NCBI GenBank assembly: GCA_009746045.1 | Contig: RPFO01000341.1 | Span: 1-22,500 of the forward strand | Length of the DNA stretch: 22,500 bases | Origin: Mesostigma viride | Lineage: Eukaryota; Streptophyta; Mesostigmatophyceae; Mesostigmatales; Mesostigmataceae | Reading direction: 5' to 3' | Shown here: one piece after another, positions 17,401 to 22,500 of the stretch | Layout: the number at the start of each line of letters is the position of its first letter | Numbering within the stretch: position 1 is the stretch's first letter | Translations under genes and position numbers: made by a program | Notes under the pieces: generated by a model | What the model saw: the letters and a program-made list of their open reading frames with translations, nothing else | Databases searched by the model: none | Told to the model about the DNA's origin: nothing

Positions 17401-18862
17401 AGAGAAAAGCGAGCCCAATAACGAAAAAAACCCAACACTAGTCTGTTTTCTAGTAAATTTGACATTGCTGGGCAAGCGCCAAGGATTGACCTGTTGGCAG
17501 GGGCTGGGAAGGCTAGAATTTTGAGTGAAAGCAAGGGAGGTGCTGGCACTTATGAAAGACAAGGGCAAAGTGTGCGAGAGCATCTGGCAATAAGATAGTG
17601 AGGCTGTCATCTGCCTGAGAAAGGACTGTGCGAGGTGGACCATCAAGGTAGTATGGGCCATGAGATGATCCCCCAATATTCTGGCTAAACCCTAAAACCC
17701 CAAAACCCTAAACCAGATAAACTGTTAGCCCCCGATCTTCACATACACATGGGAGGCCCATACTAAAAGCAGAACACGCCCAGGTAAAAGTAGAACGGGA
17801 TCAGGGTGTTGGGGGAACAGTGGTGTGCGTGCGTGTGTGTGTGACCAAGTGAAGCAGGCATGCTGGGTGTGCTGGCCAGGGCGCGGTCACGAATAGGGCG
17901 TCATAGCAAAAAAATGAGGGCGTCAGAGGGCACAAGAGAACACTAGCACAGGATCGACAGTACCGGCACAGGCACTACGCTCGACTGGAGCAGGCCGTTC
18001 AAAAATGAGTAGAAATAGCGTGGGATTTGGATGGGGGTGAAAAGAGTAGCGGGGGGGAAGAGTTGTGTGTGGTGGGGGGGAATGGGGGCAGGGGGGGGAC
18101 AACTGTAGGGATGGGGATACCACGATTCGCATGAGCTGGTAAAGGTGCGCAGGACTCGTCCCATGCGCTGTCTTCGAACTGACGTAGCTTGCGCCCTTAA
18201 AGCTAACTCCATTGCCAACGACTTTGCTTCGAGCAGTTTGGAGACTTCAGGATGCCTGCTTAGGATGATGAACCGTGTCCGTGGCTGACTACGAGACCAA
18301 CCATAGGGATCGCCTTCCGAGGCGTTAGCATCTACTACTCGGAGCCAGCCATGGCAACTCAACACACACAGTAGAAACTGGGTCAATCCGGTCAGCGAAA
18401 CCCCGTTTTATATACCTGGCTGCACATGTCATCTGACACGCCTAACTGGGTTAGGGGCAAACGCTTCAACGCCCCGCTGATCTCCTTCGCGACGTCGTGC
18501 AACCGGTCGCAGATTTTATCACCGTACAGGAAAAGGCGGACTTTTCCGGCATTGGTGCAGATCTTGATGGCTTGCTTTGCGTGATGTACACAGCGTTGGA
18601 GGTCTTTCAGCGGCTCCAGCAGATCGACAGACGCATTAGACGCGCGAAGCTCAGTAAGCTCCTCTACGAGTGCATGAATGAACTGAACACGGGTCGAGAT
18701 CATAGAGCAACCCTGTTTGTGAACCTTTGTCCGTTTGACACGCTCCGCGATGTCGGAGATAGTCGTGCCAATATTGCGCAACAAATCCCTGGTAACTAAG
18801 GAATTTGGGCCGCTGCTATAGGTACCCGAGTCATGGTCAGAAAAGCCCCGAGGGTTTTTCAT
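11362..18862 (-). CDS. TKL-type protein kinase with N-terminal UND/MLKL-NTD-like helical domain (7 exons, 590 aa)
   Basis: The join on the minus strand is 18862-18416, 17105-16911, 15903-15499, 14784-14512, 14001-13903, 12591-12426 and 11549-11362. All junctions are GT-AG with intron phases 0,0,0,0,0,1. Residues 1-~230 are predicted mostly helical and match the pattern of plant U-box N-terminal (UND) / MLKL-NTD / HeLo-like bundles (LFLYGDKICDRL, LGVSDDMCSQVDMMVTQFK). A Ser/Gly-rich linker follows. The kinase domain starts near residue 310: Gly loop GKGRSGSVYK, VALKEL lysine, FKREV glutamate, HRDIKSLNML, DFGLS, GTPNWTPPEL, RRSEVYSYGVILYEL and REPDKRP. Catalytic Lys, Asp and Asn are present, so activity as a Ser/Thr (or dual) kinase is expected. 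Subdomain IX has Glu in place of the usual Asp. The architecture resembles plant MLKL-type or Raf-like TKLs; which of these is open. Confidence 0.9.
11621..11798. repeat. 89-bp tandem duplication
   Basis: Bases 11621-11709 and 11710-11798 are essentially identical. Inside each are GGGGTATGTG-type sub-repeats. It lies in kinase intron 6, close to the last exon. Near-perfect identity suggests a recent event. Confidence 0.92.
11929..12031. repeat. 24-bp tandem repeat, four copies
   Basis: Units of GAGTGNAGCAATAACAGCTC followed by ATTC start at 11929, 11953, 11975 and 11999. The second is shortened to 22 bp. It lies in kinase intron 6. Confidence 0.85.
12286..12299 (-). repeat. Short exact copy of the exon 6 donor region
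   Basis: CCACCCACCAATGA matches 12418-12431 at 14 of 14 positions and contains the donor (minus: TCATTG|GTGGGTGG). The flanks do not match, and the local C/A-rich composition weakens the case. Confidence 0.5.
12426..12591 (-). CDS. Kinase gene exon 6: activation-loop end to helix F/G
   Basis: It has 166 nt. It reads DMSNGVMGTPNWTPPELWEG (APE motif as PPE), KPYTRRSEVYSYGVILYELA, TGRFPFEGRRIDEIIG. The acceptor is ATGTGGCAG|GACATG; the donor ATTG|GTGGGT leaves phase 1. The invariant Asp of subdomain IX (SDVYS) is Glu here (SEVYS), a conservative but uncommon change. Confidence 0.93.
12997..13270. repeat. 13-bp minisatellite (CTTCCCACCAYCT)n, ~20 copies
   Basis: The unit is CTTCCCACCATCT or CTTCCCACCACCT, with occasional CTGTCT and CGTCC variants. 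It lies in kinase intron 5. The minus-strand unit AGATGGTGGGAAG contains a GGTGGG donor-like core. Apparent proteins here are composition artefacts. Confidence 0.95.
13786..13811 (-). repeat. Copy of exon 5 end and donor, 114 bp into the intron
   Basis: It matches 13900-13925 at 25 of 26 positions. On the minus strand it reads AATGTGGGCACACTGCAG|GTGAGC, which encodes NVGTLQ followed by a donor closer to consensus than the real GTGCGT. Confidence 0.9.
13903..14001 (-). CDS. Kinase gene exon 5: DFG activation segment
   Basis: It has 33 codons, phase 0: VGGSAGGGSGMLVKLSDFGL, SVTKSEANVGTLQ. DFG carries the Mg-binding Asp. A Gly/Ser insertion precedes it, between the catalytic loop and DFG. The acceptor is GTGCACAG|GTGGGC and the donor CTGCAG|GTGCGT. 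Confidence 0.93.
14208..14416 (-). repeat. Three degenerate copies of exon 4 end in its intron, one still reading as a catalytic loop
   Basis: Copy A (14377-14414) matches 14511-14548 without gaps at 29 of 38 positions. Minus-strand translation gives RDIKGLQMLVFQ against RDIKSLNMLVFK, with GC at the donor position. Copy B (14281-14299) matches 14506-14524 at 18 of 19, with a GTGGGG donor. Copy C (about 14208-14240) is weaker: GTGTTCCAG|GTATTT. Confidence 0.8.
14425..14496. repeat. Poly-C, (TC)n, (ACTC)n, (AC)n compound microsatellite
   Basis: A long C run is followed by TC, then CACT, then AC repeats, just downstream of the exon 4 donor on the minus strand. Confidence 0.95.
14512..14784 (-). 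CDS. Kinase gene exon 4: helix C to catalytic loop
   Basis: It has 91 codons, phase 0: VIEEFKREVSSHMRLHHPNV (helix C with the salt-bridge Glu), VRLYGACVAPPRLCMVQELA (hinge), ELGSLHDVIK, ARDMAIGLQFLHARQ, then MLHRDIKSLNMLVFK (catalytic loop). The acceptor is CTCGGCAG|GTGATC and the donor TTCAAG|GTGGGG. The HRDIKSLN form is typical of TKL kinases. Confidence 0.95.
15441..15460 (-). repeat. Exact copy of exon 3 end and donor, 55 bp into the intron
   Basis: Bases 15441-15460 equal 15496-15515 at 20 of 20 positions. The match includes the last 17 exon bases and the GTA of the 5' splice site on the minus strand. Confidence 0.9.
15499..15903 (-). CDS. Kinase gene exon 3: Ser/Gly linker and kinase N-lobe
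   Basis: It has 135 codons, phase 0. It reads AEADRLRKGGGEGLNAAKYM, DLISRFLENRPDQEATT, then a Ser/Gly-rich linker of about 40 residues. VNIDESWVIDVDKDV leads into the kinase: KQGLLGKGRSGSVYKALW (Gly loop) and GHITVALKELALPSMAPNAK (ATP-anchoring Lys). The acceptor is CCCCCAG|GCTGAG and the donor GCAAAG|GTATTG. The linker probably carries regulatory phosphorylation sites; this is inference from composition. Confidence 0.93.
16240..16465. repeat. 32-bp minisatellite in kinase intron 2
   Basis: About six units carry CGTGGGGGAGCGACATCTAT followed by TCCCTTCACCAC. Boundaries are near 16290, 16322, 16355, 16387, 16419 and 16451, with a diverged unit upstream. It is unrelated by eye to the adjacent 34-bp array. 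Confidence 0.85.
16654..16894 (-). repeat. 34-bp tandem array of exon-end plus 5' splice site copies (7 units)
   Basis: The units start at about 16654, 16687, 16721, 16755, 16789, 16823 and 16857. Each contains a variant of CTCACCTGCAACTCTGGCC, which on the minus strand reads as a donor-like TGCAG|GTGAGG. The exon 2 end (16903-16928) aligns with the unit at 16721 at about 23 of 27 positions with one gap. The array lies directly downstream of the real donor. Confidence 0.85.
16911..17105 (-). CDS. Kinase gene exon 2: end of helical domain
   Basis: It has 65 codons, phase 0 at both ends: VDMMVTQFKSYRYKVSETDE, LMQAVHNALTKPLHPERMAE, LREDLLERLELTDATLGDE, VSDLQ. The acceptor is CCCCCCAG|GTGGAC and the donor TTGCAG|GTGAGG. 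Helical, with heptad-like Leu spacing. The donor region is the apparent source of the 34-bp tandem array in the following intron. Confidence 0.88.
17106..18415 (-). other. Kinase intron 1 (1310 bp)
   Basis: It has a GTATAT donor and a CCCCCCAG acceptor. It holds G-rich microsatellites (17120-17275, 17357-17372), the telomere-like patch 17685-17714 and an ORF-like stretch at about 18130-18377 that I do not accept as an exon. No clear copy of the exon 1 end was found here. Confidence 0.7.
17685..17714. repeat. Interstitial telomere-like repeat
   Basis: The sequence is CTAAACCCTAAAACCCC followed by AAAACCCTAAACC: a few units mixing the CCCTAAA (plant) and CCCTAAAA (volvocine algal) types. It is short and lies inside an intron. 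Confidence 0.75.
18416..18862 (-). CDS. Kinase gene exon 1: start and N-terminal helical domain
   Basis: It has 149 codons. The start is the ATG at 18862 (MKNPRGFSDHD), the first Met after an in-frame TAG some 40 bases upstream. It contains SDIAERVKRTKVHKQG, FIHALVEELTELRASN, DLLEPLKDLQRCVHHAKQAI and ALKRLPLTQLGVSDDMCSQ. Spacing and hydrophobic pattern are those of the four-helix UND/MLKL-NTD type. The donor CAGCCAG|GTATAT is at 18416/18415, phase 0. Splicing straight to 17105 gives SDDMCSQ-VDMMVTQFKS, which continues the domain smoothly. Confidence 0.82.
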
Positions 18863-20027
18863 GCTGCCAACCCCAAGGCGCGCTTTCAGTGAGGCGGTAA
18901 ACTAGGTGTCCAAACTATAAGGGACCTACTTCCTATCAATAAGTGTTGTGTCGATTAGCCTTGAGCTTTTTTCCAAACTCTAGCTCCCGGATTCCCTTCA
19001 GATCGGTTTCCGCAGAAGGAAAGCCGCAATAAATAATTGAAGGCCTCATCGTCAGAAGCCACACCCGCCTATCGCGCTCTTCCTCGTTCATGGCTCGATT
19101 CCACCATTTCCAGAAATCCAACCGGCATCAAATGAGCATTGTTAGCCAGCCTTTCCAATGTGTTGTCAGCCATAATTCGCGATGACGGTACCTTGACAAC
19201 CTACTGGTGATGGAGACGTCAACGGTTTCTAGTTTCTACGGTGCTGCTCGTCCTGGCAAGTCTCGGCCTCCGCTTCCCTAAGCATGCAGACGCACGGATG
19301 AAGCACTTGCATTCGCTCATCATCTAGTAACGCTGGAAGGGATCTAGCGAGTTGCAAGACATTAAATCAGACATTGCGCTCAGTGTCGTACACAGTAGCG
19401 AGAATGAGGCTGTAAAACAACTTTCTTGTGTGCGTCCGTCCTTGGCAAGTTGGCATACTCCAGATTTCAAAGCATGGCTTTGTTATGCTGGCGGTCACAA
19501 CTAAGTGGCCAGTGGCCACTCACCACTAATAATTATTGGCCAGTGCTACTGTGCTAGCCAGTAGCCAGGTGTGTCATGATCACACTCTGGGTCATCCGAC
19601 ATCCAGGACCCGCGCCTTAACTTGCGTCACGGACATCGATGCTACTGAGCAGTGAGCAGTGAGGCTGAGCCATCGATGTCCTAGAGTTGAACGTGACGGA
19701 TCTATCAGGTCAACCAGGGGTCAACCCCACTTTCTTCGGCATTGCAAGGTTGTAACTTGTAACTGGAACCCCAACGTTGTAACCAGGCTGTAACAACCCT
19801 GTTACGTGTGACAATACCTGCACCCGAGTGTGACATATCTACACAACAGCGACGTCGTAGGCTCTTTCTCCGTGCCACGGTCCAGGTTTTGAAAAGTTTC
19901 TGATCTTCTGTGGCGTCGGTTGGCTTTGCGTTGTGAACACTGGTGCACGGGAAAACCCCACGTGATAAACCCACGAGCTGCGACACTGCCACAAGCAGTC
20001 GCCTGTCTTTTGTTAGTAGCAAAAAAA
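18863..20027. other. Divergent intergenic region between kinase and RRM genes
   Basis: About 1.2 kb separates two gene starts that point away from each other, so both promoters should lie here. No TATA box is convincing. It contains inverted-repeat sequence at 19513-19570 (AGTGGCCAGTGGCCACT and relatives) and a foldback at 19625-19698. No ORF with protein character was found. Confidence 0.55.
19625..19698. repeat. Two-part foldback inverted repeat
   Basis: The inner arms GACATCGATG (19632-19641) and CATCGATGTC (19671-19680) are perfect 10-bp complements. The outer arms CGTCACG (19625-19631) and CGTGACG (19692-19698) extend the foldback. The loop holds GAGCAGTGAGCAGTGAGG. Confidence 0.7.
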
Positions 20028-20117
20028 ATGTCGGAAGCGGATGGGAAGCGGAAATTAGAAATTGATGCTGAAAATGCTGAAAACATACCGCAGAAGACCG
20101 CAAAAACTGACACAGTG
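20028..20117 (+). CDS. RRM gene exon 1
   Basis: It has 30 codons, from ATG in the context AAAAAAAATGTCG to the donor CACAGTG|GTGAGT, phase 0. It reads MSEADGKRKLEIDAENAE, NIPQKTAKTDTV: a charged, Lys/Glu/Asp-rich, probably disordered N-terminus. An in-frame upstream ATG at 19920 is less likely as a start because the sequence between lacks this character. Confidence 0.72.
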
Positions 20118-21848
20118 GTGAGTTGAAGCCCAGGCTGTGCCAAGTGTTGGCCTCGGCAATTTTTGTTTCCAAGAGGGTTTGCATTTTCTCTCACTGTATG
20201 CAATGTCATGTGTTTACATTTCTCTTCCTTTGCGGGCATGGCTCTTCTGGTGGATGTCGGGGTTCGCCCGTGAATTCCTTGCGTGCAGCCGTCCTACGCG
20301 ACGGATGGTAAGTCGACGTGCATGTCCATGCTATCACCAATATTGTCAGGACCGTTGGCGTCCGTCCAAAAAAGCACGCCGATCCACTTTTCGTACATAA
20401 ACTAGATTTTTCACGACAACCTGACAACAAATGCTGGGAGCTTGCCGCGTTATAACACTCGTGCTCAATGGTTTCCTAGTAACTTCATGACCCGTGCAAG
20501 GACATCCCGCGATGAGTGCTGCGCTGCTGCTTTCATATGACGTGTTATTATGCTGTGTTATTCGCTGCCTGTAAGGCCCGTGCCAACCAGCAAGGGCCGC
20601 TCCCAAACACTCTTAATGTTGCTTTTCGCCAACATTCACATATTTTTTAGGTATTATCTACTTTTGGCCATATGTCTCGTCGCGCCTCTGCAGTATCAAA
20701 CCACAGTGCATACCATTGCGGCACGACTCAATCTTTACTCCTTGGGTTAACTGGTTAAAATCCAAGTTTAGCTGGGGCGCTACCTGCCGCTACTATCGCA
20801 CCTTACATCATAAGAGAGTATGACACTGGTGGCCTTCGTGCTCTGCTGGCAAACGAATTGGCAGATGCGGCAAGGGGGAGAGGGGCCTGCGTGGCTGCAT
20901 GATATTACAGTCGCATGATATGACATATAGGTACGACATTACGAAAACGTATCATGACAATAACATATTGGACAAATAAGTGGTGGCTACACTCCCGTCC
21001 TCTCCCCCCCCCTTTTCGAACTTGCCAGTGCTCTTCTTATCTGTGCCGCGTATCTGATCAACAGTGCGAATAATCTGTGGGGTGCTTTCCCCTAATCATG
21101 TCAAACATTTCATCCCTATCCGTGCCAAACGATTGCCGGATGTTTCTCTCTACCTATGCCGGGTGTTCATATCTACCTATGCCGGGGGTCCCTCTCCACC
21201 TGTGCCAGTTGTTCCTCTCTACCTATGCCGGGTGTTCATATCTACCTATGCCGGGTGTTCCTCTCCACCTGTGCCGGGTGTTCCTCTCTCCCTAAGCCGG
21301 GTGTTCCTCTCTACCTATGCTGGGTGTTCCTTTCTACACGTGCGGAACATGGGCGGGCGGCTCCTCTATACTTTACCCTCAAACAACACCCACAGGCTCC
21401 TTGTCATCATTTCTTCTCTTTTTATCCTGTCACCTGTCACCACGCCTCGTCCAGACGTGGGCGGGGACTTGTGCGTGCGAGGGCTCGCGTGGGCGACTAC
21501 GGAAGCCACCCTGCGCGCCTACTTTTCCACGTTTGGGGAGGTGAGTGTTTTGTCACTTGACCCGCACGCCTACTTTTCCACGTTTGGGGAGGTGCGTGGC
21601 AGTCGCTTGGCCTGCACGCCTACTTTTCCATGTTTGGGGAGGTTGGCCTTAACGCCTGTTGCGAGTGACACCTCGCCCGCCAGCCCGCCCTACCTCCCAT
21701 CCCCCCCCCCCCATTTCCCGTGCAGCCATAATCACGTCCTTACCTACTGCCCATCCTGTCGCTGCCTGTGGTTGCAGATGACGGTATGTAACGTGAAGAA
21801 GGAACCCGGCAGCGACCGCTCCCGTGGGTTCGGCTTCATCAACTTCAG
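20028..21848 (+). CDS. RRM-type RNA-binding protein gene, 5' part (runs off window)
   Basis: The proposed join is 20028-20117, 20289-20307, 21455-21540, 21778-21848 and onwards. It encodes a short charged N-terminus (MSEADGKRKLEIDAENAE, NIPQKTAKTDTV) and, through a 19-nt exon (PSYATD), an RRM: GGDLCVRGLAWATTEATLRA, YFSTFGE, MTVCNVKKEPGSDRSRGFGF, INFR. RNP1 (RGFGFINF) is canonical. RNP2 (LCVRGL) has Cys where an aromatic is usual, which may weaken base stacking. The pattern is closest to hnRNP A/B, Musashi or glycine-rich plant RRMs. Likely role: RNA binding in splicing or mRNA control. Phases fit at every junction (0, 1, 0, 2). The rest of the RRM and the C-terminus lie beyond 22500 or in exons I could not place. 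Confidence 0.8.
20289..20307 (+). CDS. RRM gene exon 2: 19-nt microexon
   Basis: GTGCAG|CCGTCCTACGCGACGGATG|GTAAGT. It has a good acceptor and a consensus donor. It adds PSYATD plus one base, which is exactly the phase needed to join exon 1 (phase 0) to the RRM exon (which starts with two codon bases, giving Asp). Confidence 0.6.
21150..21348. repeat. 23-bp minisatellite in RRM gene intron (8 copies plus partial)
   Basis: Units of CTACCTATGCCGGGTGTTCC followed by TCT start at 21150, 21173, 21196, 21219, 21242, 21265, 21288 and 21311, with a partial at 21334. Degenerate units extend upstream to about 21035. Each unit has a GGGTGTTC core on the transcribed strand. Confidence 0.93.
21455..21540 (+). 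CDS. RRM gene exon 3: RNP2 half of the RRM
   Basis: It has 86 nt. The acceptor is CTCGTCCAG|ACGTGG and the donor GGGGAG|GTGAGT, phase 0. It encodes VGGDLCVRGLAWATTEATLR, AYFSTFGE: beta-1 (RNP2), alpha-1 and the F-G-E turn of an RRM. The end of this exon is copied twice downstream. Confidence 0.88.
21561..21643 (+). repeat. Two intronic copies of RRM exon 3 end with donor-like GT
   Basis: Copies at 21561-21591 and 21611-21641 each match 21510-21540 at 29 of 31 positions. They are followed by GTGCGT and GTTGGC where the real exon has GTGAGT. Donor spacing is 51 and 50 bp. The first copy is in frame, so use of its donor would insert 17 residues. Confidence 0.92.
21778..21848 (+). CDS. RRM gene exon 4: RNP1 half of the RRM
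   Basis: It has 71 nt. The acceptor is GGTTGCAG|ATGACG and the donor AACTTCAG|GTACGG, phase 2. It encodes MTVCNVKKEPGSDRSRGFGF, INF plus two bases. The RGFGFINF octamer is RNP1. Confidence 0.88.
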
Positions 21849-22500
21849 GTACGGTTTAGCAGCCGCCCCATTTCCTGTAGGACAATGTGGGATGTTGTCT
21901 ACTGGCGCTGTGGCCGGGCGGCTGGTGTTGTAGACGCATGAAGGGATGGGGAATGGGGCAAAGAGGATGCCCGCTTTCCGCTTGATATCTTGCGGAGGAA
22001 TGGGTGCAGCTAGTAGAGGGTTGTCGTTTGCACGTTCTGGGAGGCATTTTATGGGCGGGGTAAGGAAGAACAAATTGCCCGCCAACTTTCGCATTCTTGG
22101 GTTTCTTGGCAACTCCAGGGCTTCAAATGCTGCAGGTGTTTGTTTGTTTCTGTTCATGCTGTTTGGGGGAGAATCTGTCGGTGGGCCAACACCCCAGTTT
22201 CTTCAGAACGCCATGCCCCTTAAATGCCTATACTTCAACCCCCCTAGCCCCCACGTACTTCAACCCCCCCAAGCACACCCCGCTGCTCCACGTCCCCTTT
22301 GGTTTGGCTTCCCTTTGCTCTCCTCCCTTTTCTGACCTCCCCTTTCCCATCCTATTTCAAAGTAAATGGGGTAGTTTCCGTATTCCCCTCCCCCTACGTT
22401 TACTTCTGCTGCCTAGTCCCCCCTGTGTGCTTCCCTTCTTCCTCCATGCCCTTGTCCATGCCTTTACCTATCCTTCCCCCCACATCCCCTTGTCCTCTAT
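21849..22500 (+). other. RRM gene intron, no further exon placed
   Basis: It starts with the GTACGG donor and is C/T-rich from about 22200. ACTTCAACCCCCC occurs twice (near 22229 and 22257). I could not place the next RRM exon before the window ends. Confidence 0.45.

Noticed and set aside
17943-18377. Extra kinase exon after a 38-nt intron (18415-18378), reading GWLRVVDANASEGDPYGW
   Set aside because: Phase would allow it, but direct splicing from 18416 to 17105 gives a continuous helical-domain sequence (DDMCSQ-VDMMVTQF). The extra segment has no domain character.
18936-19121. Minus-strand ORF of 61 codons upstream of the kinase start
   Set aside because: It is short, has no splice link to the kinase gene and no recognisable motif.

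Overview
The window reads as nuclear DNA of a eukaryote, most likely a green alga. The coding regions are cut into exons by GT-AG introns. Introns and intergenic DNA are loaded with simple and tandem repeats. There are 3' ends of non-LTR retrotransposons with hairpins and short-repeat tails, TGTAA poly(A)-like motifs, and one intronic patch of plant/green-algal type telomere-like CCCTAAA/CCCTAAAA repeats. No bacterial operon structure, tRNA, rRNA or CRISPR array was seen. The species cannot be named from sequence alone.

Layout: 1-1372 is a (CCTTGT)n microsatellite. 1381-2220 is a 19-copy array of a 45/46-bp unit built on the perfect palindrome CCAACGGCCGTTGG. 2265-7386 (+) is a large unrecognised gene. 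One of its introns (3419-4035) is mostly filled by ten more copies of the same unit. Its long second exon is broken by apparent frameshifts, mostly at homopolymers, and contains a G-rich 23/24-bp repeat. 7387-10150 is intergenic and retrotransposon-rich: two stacked LINE 3' ends, an ORF1-like fragment and hairpin/(TTAA)n tails. 11362-18862 (-) is a seven-exon gene for a 590-residue protein: an N-terminal helical domain (UND / MLKL-NTD / HeLo-like pattern) followed by a TKL-type protein kinase with its catalytic motifs intact. 18863-20027 is a divergent intergenic region. From 20028 (+) an RRM RNA-binding protein gene runs off the window and includes a predicted 19-nt microexon.

The most unusual observation is not a gene. 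For most exons of the kinase gene, and for the RRM exon of the neighbouring gene on the opposite strand, the last ~15-40 bases of the exon together with the 5' splice site are copied once or several times into the downstream intron. The copies include a 34-bp tandem array of seven donor-like units, a pseudo-exon that still reads RDIKGLQMLVFQ (a copy of the kinase catalytic loop), and two 29/31-identical copies of the RRM exon end at ~50-bp spacing. Even the last coding exon has a diverged copy of its stop-codon region downstream. The palindromic 46-bp satellite shows a possible parallel, because a single diverged unit lies inside an exon of the gene whose intron carries the array. Together this suggests that many minisatellites here were seeded by local duplication of exon ends. 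This is inference and should be tested genome-wide.
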